A stretch of DNA of 6,983 nt, taken from CAZGYE01 sp964530165. GTDB taxonomy: Bacteria > Planctomycetota > Planctomycetia > Planctomycetales > Planctomycetaceae. The DNA is taken from contig CAZGYE010000304.1 in the NCBI GenBank assembly GCA_964530165.1, positions 1 to 6,983 of the forward strand, given 5' to 3'. Under the pieces are notes generated by a model. The model did no database searches. It had not been told where the DNA came from and saw nothing but the letters and a program-made list of their open reading frames with translations. Positions 1 to 6,206 of the stretch are shown here, piece after piece. The first letter of the stretch is position 1. Each line of letters begins with the position of its first letter. The position numbers were made by a program, and so were the translations under genes.

Positions 1-79
1 TCGCCAACTGCCGAAAAATAGTCCAGATGACCTGAATTACCGCGTCCTTTCTTAGTACGCCGCAGACCGGAGTCAGGTT

Positions 80-1285
80 TCAGTTTTCCGCGACTGCGCT
101 TGTTTCCAAAGGCTCTAAACCCAACAACTCGCGGACCCGGGGGTTGACGGTTTCGCCGTCGCAGGTGATCAGGGTCTCGCGGATGATTTCGTCCTCCCTG
201 TCCAGTTTCAAGGCCCCCTCGTCGATCAACTGCAGCAGAAACGTGGCGATGTTCTTGGAGTACATCTCGCTGGCGTGATACGGAATGGTTGCCGACAGAT
301 TGACCGGCCCGATGATCGTCACGCCGTCTTCGACGACGGTCAGGCCGGCGCGGGTCAACTCGCAGTTCCCGCCGCGCTCGGCGGCCAGATCGACAACGAC
401 CGAGCCGTGGGCCATCCCGGCAACCATCTCGGCGGTCACTAGCACGGGCGCCTGCTTGCCGGGGACGGCGGCGGTGGTGATGACCACGTCGCTTTCTGCC
501 ACCACGCGGGTCATCAGCTCGCGCTGACGACGATAGAACTCGTCGTCCATCTGCTTGGCGTACCCGCCGGAGTCTCCCGAATCGACGCTTTCCAGCTCGA
601 ACTCGACGAATTTCGCACCGAGACTTTCCACCTGCTCTTTCACCTCGGGACGGACGTCGTAGGCCGAGACGACCGCGCCGAGTCGCCTCGCGGTGGCGAT
701 GGCCTGCAAACCGGCAACACCCACGCCCACTATAAACAGCTTCGCCGGGACGACGGTTCCCGCGGCGGTCATCATCATGGGGAACATGCGGGGCAGCGCA
801 TCGGCGGCCAAAAGCACCGCTTTGTAACCGGCGATGGTCGCCATCGACGAGAGCACGTCCATGTTCTGGGCCCGCGTGATCCGCGGCAACAGCTCCAGCG
901 CGAAACAATTCACCCCCCGCCCGGCGATCGCGGCAATCGCATTCGGTTCCGACAACGGATCGCACTGGGCAATCAGGGTATGTCCTTCCCGCAGCAGTTC
1001 CAGATCGGCCGTTCCCGCTTCGGGATTTGCTCCGGCAGCCCGCACCTGCAAGATCACGTCGGCACCGGCGAACAGGTCGGCCCGGCGCTCGACCAACTTG
1101 GCGCCGTGCCGGCTGTACTGGTCATCACGGAAACCGGCCTCAAAGCCCGCACCGGCTTGGATGAGCACATCGAGACCGCGCTTCGTCAACAAAGGAACCC
1201 TTGCCGGAACCAGCGCCACGCGCCGCTCACCGGCGAACGTTTCTTTCGGGATCCCGACGACGAGCGATTGTGCTTCCTGAGACAT
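80..1285 (-). CDS. pntAA: NAD(P) transhydrogenase, alpha subunit 1 (NAD(H)-binding domain I)
   Basis: This 401-residue protein is the soluble NAD(H)-binding component (domain I) of the proton-pumping transhydrogenase, which couples hydride transfer between NADH and NADP+ to proton movement across the membrane. Visible motifs are IPKE (12-15) and ERRVAL (20-25) near the N terminus, the RAQNMD-LSS-AGY segment (138-154), a Rossmann glycine motif GVGVAG (187-192) with D210 after it, TTAAVPGK (270-277), and VVVDLAAERGGN (297-308). R135, Q140, D143 and S146 match the Arg-Gln-Asp-Ser set known in the Rhodospirillum rubrum subunit. No membrane segments are present and the length is close to the roughly 380 residues of split-type alpha subunits, so pntAB and pntB should lie downstream beyond the left edge; bases 1-79 contain no start I can support. 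The start has an AGGAG at 1298-1302, 12 nt upstream, which is a rather long spacing. The family call is very secure; the split-subunit reading rests on length. Confidence 0.96.
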   Translation of the reverse strand: MSQEAQSLVVGIPKETFAGERRVALVPARVPLLTKRGLDVLIQAGAGFEAGFRDDQYSRHGAKLVERRADLFAGADVILQVRAAGANPEAGTADLELLREGHTLIAQCDPLSEPNAIAAIAGRGVNCFALELLPRITRAQNMDVLSSMATIAGYKAVLLAADALPRMFPMMMTAAGTVVPAKLFIVGVGVAGLQAIATARRLGAVVSAYDVRPEVKEQVESLGAKFVEFELESVDSGDSGGYAKQMDDEFYRRQRELMTRVVAESDVVITTAAVPGKQAPVLVTAEMVAGMAHGSVVVDLAAERGGNCELTRAGLTVVEDGVTIIGPVNLSATIPYHASEMYSKNIATFLLQLIDEGALKLDREDEIIRETLITCDGETVNPRVRELLGLEPLETSAVAEN

Positions 1286-1543
1286 GCCTCGCGTGAACTC
1301 CTACTCCGACGGGCAGCGTTCAGCGCACCGAACACTGCCGCTCTCTAAAGGCAACGGGCAGGTGTGTCTTTATAGTCAAATCACCTGTTCTCGAAAAGCA
1401 CCAAAGTGGGGAAATTTCTTTTTGGCAAGTCATCGAAGCACATGGCGCGACCGTCGCACAGGGCGGGGCGCGGCTTCGAGACCCATCGCTGGACATCCGT
1501 GTGGGTCTGGCGAGCCACCACACGGCTCTGCTAAGGTGGCGGC
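1286..1543. promoter_or_regulatory. Divergent intergenic region with inverted repeat around a candidate -10
   Basis: This region lies between the divergent pntAA and ABC-ATPase genes. A perfect 6-bp inverted repeat, CAGGTG (1359-1364) and CACCTG (1382-1387), is separated by 17 bp and brackets a TATAAA on the minus strand (1369-1374) that could be the -10 box of pntAA. The matching -35 region is poor (TTTCGA or TTTTCG), so the promoter is only a candidate. I see no convincing plus-strand promoter for the ATPase gene. No gene is supported here. Confidence 0.3.
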
Positions 1544-2650
1544 ATGGCGCAAGTGGTCCTGGAGCACCTGAGCAAGAAATATGACGACGTCGTCGCCGTC
1601 GACAACATCGACCTGCACATTGCCGACAAGGAGCTGATTGTGCTGGTCGGTCCGTCCGGCTGCGGGAAGTCGACGACGTTGCGGATGGTCGCCGGGCTGG
1701 AGGAGATAACCGCCGGACAGATTCGCATCGGTCAGCGGAGCGTCAACGACGTCGCCCCCAAGGACCGCAATATCGCCATGGTCTTCCAGAACTACGCGCT
1801 CTATCCGCACATGGACGTTTACAGGAACATGGCGTTCGGCCTGAAAATGCGAAGAATCTGCAAAACGGAGATCGACCGGCGCATCCGCAGGGCGGCCGAG
1901 ATCCTGGACATCCAGGACCTGCTGGACCGCAAGCCGGCCCAGCTTTCCGGCGGCGAGCGGCAGCGAGTGGCCGTCGGACGGGCCATTGTCCGCGACCCCG
2001 AGGTGTTCCTGTTCGACGAGCCGTTGAGCAACCTCGACGCCAAGCTGCGCGTCACCATGCGCACCGAGCTGGTCAAGCTGCACCGCCGGCTCGAAACGAC
2101 CATGATCTACGTCACCCACGACCAAGTCGAAGCGATGACGATGGGCGACCGCATCGTGGTGATGAAAGACGGCGTGATCCAGCAGGTCGGACGGCCGTTG
2201 GAAGTGTACGACTCGCCGGCCAACCGTTTCGTCGCCGAATTCATTGGCAGCCCGCCGATGAATTTTTTCAACGCAACACTGGTCGAAGACAACGGCCGGC
2301 TGCGTCTCGATTGCGGTTCGTTCTCGCTTGAAGTCCCGGCGAACAGAGTCGACGGTTACGCCGCATACGCCGGCAAGCCGGTCGTGTTGGGCATTCGGCC
2401 CGAAGAAATCAACAGCACCAGACCGGAGAAGCACGAAGGAGCTGGGAGTACGGTGCAAGCCGAAGTCGTCGTGTTGCAGCTCTTGGGAGCCGACTGCATT
2501 CTCGAACTCGTAAGCGGCGGCCACGAGTTCGTGGCCCGAGTCGATGCACACGGCAGCTACCAACCCGGGCAGGCAATCGACGTTTACTTCAACATGTCCC
2601 AGTGCCATCTGTTCGACCCGGAGACGGAAGCAGTGATTCCCAATGCTTGA
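1544..2650 (+). CDS. ugpC: MalK/UgpC-type ABC importer ATP-binding protein
   Basis: This 368-residue ATPase should power an ABC importer for a sugar or glycerol-3-phosphate-like solute, sitting on the cytoplasmic face of two permease subunits. The nucleotide-binding domain is complete: Walker A GPSGCGKST (36-44, K42), Q-loop FQN (Q82), signature LSGGERQ (134-140), Walker B VFLFDE (154-159), D-loop SNLD (162-165) and H-loop H192. The C-terminal part, from about 235, fits the TOBE/OB regulatory fold of the MalK/UgpC branch, and total length is typical. AAGGTGG at 1533-1539 precedes the ATG by 4 nt. The reading frame shows no damage, yet the solute-binding gene 11 nt downstream is broken and no permeases follow. 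Known relatives such as MsmK or MsiK serve several transporters, so this ATPase could still be used in trans; that is inference. The symbol names the family, and the substrate cannot be read from sequence. Confidence 0.93.
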   Translation: MAQVVLEHLSKKYDDVVAVDNIDLHIADKELIVLVGPSGCGKSTTLRMVAGLEEITAGQIRIGQRSVNDVAPKDRNIAMVFQNYALYPHMDVYRNMAFGLKMRRICKTEIDRRIRRAAEILDIQDLLDRKPAQLSGGERQRVAVGRAIVRDPEVFLFDEPLSNLDAKLRVTMRTELVKLHRRLETTMIYVTHDQVEAMTMGDRIVVMKDGVIQQVGRPLEVYDSPANRFVAEFIGSPPMNFFNATLVEDNGRLRLDCGSFSLEVPANRVDGYAAYAGKPVVLGIRPEEINSTRPEKHEGAGSTVQAEVVVLQLLGADCILELVSGGHEFVARVDAHGSYQPGQAIDVYFNMSQCHLFDPETEAVIPNA

Positions 2651-2661
2651 TCGAGCTGGCG

Positions 2662-3239
2662 ATGCAAACAGTCCATGACATTCTCCGGCGAGCGTCCACC
2701 GCGGTGCTGGCGGTCTGCGCGGCATCTGTTTCGGCAGGCTGCGGCGGTGACGAAAGTTCGGCGGGAAAGATGGTCATTGAATACTGGCACCAACCGATGA
2801 TCTCCGTCGTGCCCGGCAAAGAGGAGTTCACCAGCGAGCCGGGCGATGACTGCGTCCTGCAGTTCTTCTGGGGAATGGGAGCCGACGTCTACGAGAATCA
2901 CCAATACGATCACGTCGCCTTGAACTCGCCGGCCGGCGTGAAGGCGTTGACCTGGCTCATCGACGCCCACCAGCAGGGCTCATTCAGCCGCACGTGACCA
3001 CGATTGGCAGCAATGAACTCTCCGACATGTTCTGGCGGGGCGAGATTGCCGTTCTCCCCAGCGGACTGTCGCTGATTCGCATGCTGGAAAACGCAAGAAA
3101 TGAAGGCCGAGTCACCGCCGACGTCGATCTCGTCTTCACGCTGCCGCCACAGTTGCAGGCGGCGTTTCTGAAGCGCAAGACGCCGGCCGAGGCCCTCAAC
3201 GATTTCCACCGCGAAGCCACCGCCGCGCTCAAACGGTGA
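2662..3239 (+). pseudogene. Broken extracellular solute-binding lipoprotein of an ABC importer
   Basis: This is a remnant of a family-1 type solute-binding protein that would have delivered substrate to the importer powered by the upstream ATPase. The first frame starts at 2662 with a lipoprotein signal: a hydrophobic stretch (11-25) ending in SAGC with the lipidation Cys at 27. It passes through IEYWH, typical of the first strand of these proteins, and LQFFWGMGADVYE, and stops at 2997. The second frame continues the protein from about 2979 (LIQPHVTTIGSNELSDMFWRG) to the stop at 3239, ending in a C-terminal helix (LQAAFLKRKTPAEAL). The two frames join sensibly if one base was lost near 2979. 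Together they give about 190 codons, while intact relatives have about 400-440, so internal segments after IEYWH and around VFTLPP appear deleted. Each fragment could be called as its own small ORF, but neither would make a working binding protein. Confidence 0.85.
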
Positions 3240-3253
3240 GCGGGGGAGAAAGA

Positions 3254-3280
3254 ATGACTCAACACAGAGACTTGGAGTAG
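3254..3280 (+). other. 8-codon ORF with strong ribosome binding site, possible stub of a lost permease gene
   Basis: GGGGAG (3243-3248) stands 5 nt before an ATG that opens MTQHRDLE and then stops. It lies 14 nt after the end of the broken solute-binding gene, where the first permease gene of such an operon usually starts. The good ribosome binding site followed by almost no coding sequence suggests the start of a deleted gene. It could equally be chance, and the peptide alone proves nothing. Confidence 0.25.
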
Positions 3281-3319
3281 CCTGCGGGCCACAACCAAAA
3301 AGAAAACGATTAGGAAACC

Positions 3320-3364
3320 ATGCGAATTAACCACAAAAACACCTATTACTGCAAGGCCACCTGA
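3320..3364 (+). other. 14-codon ORF in the AT-rich convergent gap
   Basis: AGGAA (3312-3316) precedes an ATG that encodes MRINHKNTYYCKAT before TGA. The stretch is clearly more AT-rich than the flanking genes. I do not recognise the peptide. It may be a small peptide gene, debris of the transporter operon, or chance. Confidence 0.15.
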
Positions 3365-3382
3365 GATTTTGCAAAACTTCAG
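3361..3382. repeat. 22-bp imperfect palindrome abutting the rsmD stop
   Basis: The left arm CTGAGATTTTG (3361-3371) and right arm CAAAACTTCAG (3372-3382) are complementary at 9 of 11 positions, with one of the other two a possible G-T wobble. It lies immediately after the rsmD stop, between convergent transcription units, where a terminator is expected. No U-tract follows on either strand, so it is not a canonical intrinsic terminator. Confidence 0.3.
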
Positions 3383-3982
3383 TCATGACTTACGAAGCCA
3401 GTGAATTTCCATGCTGGCTTGTTCCATTTTCCGGTCGAACTGCCAAACGGGTGGGCGCTCGAACTGGGCCTGTTCGGGAGTCCGCAACAACAACAGCGCG
3501 TCCGGCGACGTCACGGCATCGCGGGCGAGGCGCTCCAGCGATTTGTACAGGGCCAATCCGGCCTTCAAGCCGGGAATCATACGGTAGGGCGGGTCGAAGA
3601 AGACGATGTCGTAGGGCAAAAACTGATCGACTCCCTTCGGGTGGAACGAACACCGCAGCACATCCGTCCGCCAACAGAGCGTTTGCTCTTCGACGTTGAG
3701 CATCGCGACGTTTTTCTGCAGCAACTGGTAAGCCCGCCGGTCGTTCTCGATGAAGATGACGCTGGCAGCCCCCCGGCTGAGGGCTTCCAGCCCGATGGTT
3801 CCCGTCCCGGCGAAGATGTCTGCGACCCGTTTGCCCGCCAGCTCGCGGCCAAGGAATTCGAACAGCACTTCTTTGACCCGGTCGAGAATCGGTCGGGTCA
3901 CCAGACCAGGATTCGTGTGCAGTTTTCGCCGACGGTACTTTCCCGAAACGATCCGCACAGGCCGACTCCGAATAGTCGTCAT
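3383..3982 (-). CDS. rsmD: 16S rRNA (guanine(966)-N(2))-methyltransferase RsmD
   Basis: This 199-residue S-adenosylmethionine-dependent enzyme methylates the N2 of G966 (E. coli numbering) of 16S rRNA during small-subunit assembly in the cytoplasm. The N-terminal RIVSGKYRRRKL (10-21) and TRP..DRVKEVLFEFL (29-44) are the usual RNA-facing family motifs. The methyl-donor site is the DIFAGTGTIGLEALSRGA segment (55-72) with the acidic IEND (78-81), and the catalytic motif IV is DPPY (130-133). The length matches the family, which runs near 190-200 residues. The ATG overlaps the TGA of the upstream FHA gene by 4 bp, implying translational coupling and co-transcription with the FHA and response-regulator genes. 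RsmD is more often seen next to coaD, so this neighbourhood is less usual. The family call is secure; the exact target base is assigned by homology. Confidence 0.94.
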   Translation of the reverse strand: MTTIRSRPVRIVSGKYRRRKLHTNPGLVTRPILDRVKEVLFEFLGRELAGKRVADIFAGTGTIGLEALSRGAASVIFIENDRRAYQLLQKNVAMLNVEEQTLCWRTDVLRCSFHPKGVDQFLPYDIVFFDPPYRMIPGLKAGLALYKSLERLARDAVTSPDALLLLRTPEQAQFERPPVWQFDRKMEQASMEIHWLRKS

Positions 3983-4581
3983 GGCTGTCTGTTCGTCTGC
4001 TTTTCCTCGTCGACGCTTTCCCAGTGCCGGCGAATAATGTCGGCCGCTTCTTCGGCAATCGTGTTGAAGTCCCTTCTCGGGGAAATTCTGGCGGGCTTGG
4101 GTGCAGGTTTGGGATCAGGCTGCACTGCTGGTTCTTCTCGCGGCTTATTCGGGACGATGGTGGTGTCGCCGGGGCCGCCTTGGTCTTCGCCAGGTTCATC
4201 TACTGCCAGCCAGCTAGCGATATTGTCGTCGGTAGCGGGCTGTGTGTCGTCCGGCTGCGGTTGGGCCGCCTGGGAGTGTTCCTGGACGTCTTTCTTTCCG
4301 GCCACTTGAAACAGCATCGGGCCGACTCGCAGAATGTCTCCCGGATCGAGCAGTGTTTCTTCCTCGATGACGACGTCGTTGACGAGCGTGCCGTTGCGGC
4401 TGCCCAGGTCGCGGACCAGCATCCCTTCCGGTGAAGGCCGAATCGCGCAGTGCCGGCGGCTGACGTCGCTGGAGGCCAGCCGAATCTGGCACTTGTCGTC
4501 ACGACCCATCACGATTTCGACATCCGGCAGGACAAGCTTTTGCCCCCGACGCTTCCCGGTTTGAATGATTAAGGCAGGCAT
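3979..4581 (-). CDS. FHA-domain protein with proline-rich linker
   Basis: This 200-residue cytoplasmic protein carries one N-terminal forkhead-associated domain (about 1-95), which binds phosphothreonine peptides. The key residues are in place: G26-R27, SRRH (41-44) and SRNGT (61-65) with N63-G64. A low-complexity acidic and proline-rich linker follows (about 97-170, including the repeat PKPAPKPA at 157-164), then a short predicted helix (171-188, DFNTIAEEAADIIRRHWE). There are no signal peptide and no membrane segments. The partner is unknown; planctomycetes commonly encode many Ser/Thr kinases that could supply ligands, but none is in this window. The chosen ATG has no purine-rich ribosome binding site and directly abuts a heptamer tandem repeat; an in-frame TGA 21 nt upstream excludes a much longer protein. 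It lies 71 bp after the response-regulator gene and overlaps rsmD by 4 bp. Confidence 0.9.
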   Translation of the reverse strand: MPALIIQTGKRRGQKLVLPDVEIVMGRDDKCQIRLASSDVSRRHCAIRPSPEGMLVRDLGSRNGTLVNDVVIEEETLLDPGDILRVGPMLFQVAGKKDVQEHSQAAQPQPDDTQPATDDNIASWLAVDEPGEDQGGPGDTTIVPNKPREEPAVQPDPKPAPKPARISPRRDFNTIAEEAADIIRRHWESVDEEKQTNRQP

Positions 4582-4610
4582 TTCGATTTCAGATTTCGGA
4601 TTTCAGATTT
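4582..4610 (-). repeat. Four-copy heptamer tandem repeat at the FHA gene start
   Basis: Read on the minus strand, the sequence is AAATCTG, AAATCCG, AAATCTG, AAATCGA, then A and the start codon ATG. The first three units fit AAATCYG exactly and the fourth is degenerate. On the plus strand it appears as two copies of GATTTCAGATTT (4585-4596 and 4599-4610). It fills the place where a ribosome binding site would normally be. Confidence 0.9.
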
Positions 4611-4639
4611 GGCGGGCCGGGCCATTTGTTTGTCCGCCA
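4610..4639 (-). other. Stem-loop between response-regulator and FHA genes
   Basis: On the minus strand TGGCGG (from 4639 to 4634) pairs perfectly with CCGCCA (from 4615 to 4610), leaving an 18-nt loop. It sits directly upstream of the heptamer repeat. There is no U-tract, so it does not look like a terminator; it may affect mRNA stability or access to the FHA start. A 6-bp stem in GC-rich DNA can be chance. Confidence 0.25.
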
Positions 4640-4652
4640 CAAGGAGAGCCGG

Positions 4653-5213
4653 TCAATCGTGACGCGGAATGATCAGCGTTTCTCCACAGTCGGGACAGGT
4701 CAGAGTTCTTCCCCGGTGAATGGGACTGACTTTGAACCGCTTTCCGCAATCACAGTTGAAGCGGACCCGTTTCTCTTTCTTGTGTTGATCCGTGTGCGTT
4801 TTTTCCCAGACCGCCTGTGTGATTTCCTGAATGGCCTCGATGAGTGTGTTCGGCTCGCACGGCTTCGTCAGGTATCCGTCGGCGCCGACCCGTCGGGCCA
4901 GATTCCGCGAATCATCCCTGTCGATTGCCGTGAGCACCATGACGGGAACCGTTTCGTCGGTCTGTTTCATTCGTTCACAAATCTCGAAACCGCTTGCGCC
5001 GGGCAGGATCAAATCAAGAACGACGAAATCAGGTCGTTTCACCACGAATGTCGATAGCGCCTGGCCGCCATTCTTGGCAACAGTCACCCGATGGCCGTGC
5101 CTCTCCAGCAACTCTTTGTAGTACACGGCTGTGCCGACATCGTCTTCAACGAGAAGCACCTGATGGGAGACCGATCTCGCGGCGCCTACCTGTTCGAACT
5201 CGTCAGACGACAT
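4653..5213 (-). CDS. Response regulator: receiver domain fused to a C-terminal zinc ribbon
   Basis: This 186-residue protein has a CheY-like receiver domain (about 17-135) and no DNA-binding output domain. Receiver residues are complete: acidic pocket E23-D24-D25, phospho-acceptor D67 in VVLDLILPG, T95 in VLTA and K117 in LTKP, so it should accept phosphate from a histidine kinase. No kinase gene is in the window. After a charged linker (about 138-150) comes a small zinc-ribbon-like module with CDC (C154, C156) and CPDC (C173, C176), framed by F-x-C-x-CGK and ending in IIP. I associate this module with planctomycete proteins; its function is unknown to me. GGAG at 5222-5225 lies 8 nt before the ATG, a good ribosome binding site. 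It is the first gene of a probable operon with the FHA protein and rsmD. Confidence 0.93.
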   Translation of the reverse strand: MSSDEFEQVGAARSVSHQVLLVEDDVGTAVYYKELLERHGHRVTVAKNGGQALSTFVVKRPDFVVLDLILPGASGFEICERMKQTDETVPVMVLTAIDRDDSRNLARRVGADGYLTKPCEPNTLIEAIQEITQAVWEKTHTDQHKKEKRVRFNCDCGKRFKVSPIHRGRTLTCPDCGETLIIPRHD

Positions 5214-5289
5214 GCCGTCAACTCCGCATCAGCTTGAAACCGCAGAATCTGGCGGATGCAAACGAGACCACCACCCTCTCCGACGTCGC

Positions 5290-5311
5290 CGAGTTCGTCG
5301 TGACGAACCCG
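5290..5311. promoter_or_regulatory. 22-bp operator-like palindrome with an adjacent inverted repeat
   Basis: TTCGTC and GACGAA flank a central GT, and the arms extend outward to 10 bp with a single mismatch (CGAGTTCGTC and GACGAACCCG). Two bases to its right is GTGAC-N7-GTCAC (5313-5329). The pair lies about 80-115 bp upstream of the response-regulator start, a plausible position for a transcription factor site or an mRNA leader structure. The binding protein is unknown. Confidence 0.4.
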
Positions 5312-5427
5312 AGTGACAGACCTCGTCACCCTAATGATTACACAAAAACCGGGACCGAAGCAAATGAAATCTCTCTGGGGACCACTCAAGAAAACCGAAA
5401 AAGTACCCAAAAACTCGATGGAATTGA

Positions 5428-5456
5428 TTGACAATTGAAGATGGCGAGAGTTTACT
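5428..5456 (+). promoter_or_regulatory. Sigma70-type promoter of the HU gene
   Basis: A perfect -35 box TTGACA (5428-5433) is followed after 17 bp by TTTACT (5451-5456), which matches the -10 consensus at 4 of 6 positions. Transcription would start near 5463 and give a leader of about 85 nt before the HU ATG. Confidence 0.55.
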
Positions 5457-5547
5457 ACCTCAAACCGCAGATGTTTGGAGAAACTGCGCCACGAAAATCA
5501 AAGGTTTCAGAACTGGCAAGACACCTACCAAAGAACAGGAGTTCGCG

Positions 5548-5871
5548 ATGGTCAAGAAGGCAAACAGCGGTAAGCCGATGTCGAAAACGGAGATTCTGAA
5601 CGCGTTGGCCGAAGGAACCGGCCTGACGAAAAAACAGGTCGGCGGAGTCCTCGACGAGCTTGCCGCACTCATCGGCAAGAACCTTGGAAAGCGGGGACCG
5701 AAAGTGTTTAATCTTCCGGGGCTGCTGAAGATCTCCGTCAACCACAAGCCAGCCACGCCAGAACGCGAAGGGATCAACCCGTTCACGAAAGAGCCGACAA
5801 TCTTCAAGGCAAAGCCGGCACGCAACGTGGTGAAGATTCGCCCGCTGAAGGCACTGAAGGATATGGCTTGA
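5548..5871 (+). CDS. HU-family nucleoid-associated DNA-binding protein
   Basis: This 107-residue basic protein should bind and bend DNA as a dimer in the nucleoid. After a short Lys-rich N terminus the family helices appear (SKTEILNALAEGTGL 12-26, KKQVGGVLDELAALIGKNL 28-46), then the LPGLLKISV beta segment (56-64), a DNA-grasping arm (about 66-90) and a C-terminal KALKDM helix (101-106). The usual RNP of the arm is replaced by INP (76-78). The start at 5548 is chosen because AGGAG (5537-5541) lies 6 nt upstream; the frame is open further upstream, but those codons fall over the promoter and leader and look nothing like HU. Of the related proteins, HU and IHF cannot be told apart firmly here, so no symbol is given. 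A consensus -35 box upstream suggests strong expression. No intrinsic terminator is visible after the stop. Confidence 0.92.
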   Translation: MVKKANSGKPMSKTEILNALAEGTGLTKKQVGGVLDELAALIGKNLGKRGPKVFNLPGLLKISVNHKPATPEREGINPFTKEPTIFKAKPARNVVKIRPLKALKDMA

Positions 5872-6177
5872 CCCGCCCCAGGCCAGGAGGGTCGTTCTCG
5901 TACTCGTCGGCGCAAGTCATTGTCGGTGTCGTTAGGGAGCCTGCTGAGGGGGTGTTGGGTGGTAATTTTTGTTCAGATGTTGTCCGCGTCATTGCTCCCA
6001 CAGCAGCGCACTGCAGCGAAGGGACCGGCTTAACCTCTTTGTCGAATGTAACATAGGTCAACACGTCCGTTTCCGTCACACGCTGGCGAGAGGGAAGGAC
6101 ACTGCCTTCTTGAGGGGGGAGGTCCGGGCCGGGGAAGGTCTTTGTCTCGCTCGCGCCTTTCTTTTTGTGCGGATCTC
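5872..6177. other. Intergenic stretch with no supported gene
   Basis: This is 306 bp between the HU gene and the csrA promoter. I find no ribosome binding site plus coding signal on the plus strand, no clear terminator for the HU gene and no recognisable structured RNA. The minus strand is unusually free of stops here (see findings), but I do not accept a gene there on present evidence. Confidence 0.5.
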
Positions 6178-6206
6178 TTGACCGGTGATTCTCCAGCCCG
6201 TAGAAT
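6178..6206 (+). promoter_or_regulatory. Sigma70-type promoter of csrA
   Basis: TTGACC (6178-6183, 5 of 6 matches) and TAGAAT (6201-6206, 5 of 6) are separated by the optimal 17 bp. Transcription would start near 6213, giving a leader of about 140 nt. This also argues against an in-frame start for csrA as far upstream as 6185, which would lie outside the transcript. Confidence 0.65.

Larger units (their letters stand above)
5214..5547. other. Divergent intergenic region between response-regulator operon and HU gene
   Basis: This 334-bp region has no supported gene. It holds the ribosome binding site of the response regulator (5222-5225), two inverted repeats (5290-5311 and 5313-5329), a plus-strand promoter for the HU gene (5428-5456) and the HU leader. 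On the minus strand the only promoter-like pair I find for the response-regulator operon is weak: TTGCTT and AATCAT, 18 bp apart, upstream of the palindrome. Confidence 0.6.

Noticed and set aside
1..79. Start of pntAB on the minus strand
   Set aside because: An AAAGGA is present on the minus strand, but no ATG or GTG follows at suitable distance before the window ends.
1430..2725. 431-codon minus-strand frame opposite the ABC ATPase gene
   Set aside because: It is antisense to a gene with all ABC motifs; GC-rich coding DNA often leaves such a frame open, and the predicted product is rich in His, Asp and Arg without a domain.
3401..4309. 302-codon plus-strand frame over rsmD and the FHA gene
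   Set aside because: It is antisense to two genes with clear catalytic and binding motifs and has no recognisable domain.
5428..5547. Upstream start for the HU protein adding 40 residues
   Set aside because: The extra codons cover the -35/-10 promoter and leader, and the ATG at 5548 has an ideal AGGAG.
6115..6145. Similarity to the RNase P RNA conserved core (GTCCGGGC within a purine-rich stretch)
   Set aside because: Only about eight bases match, and the other conserved RNase P blocks are absent on either side.
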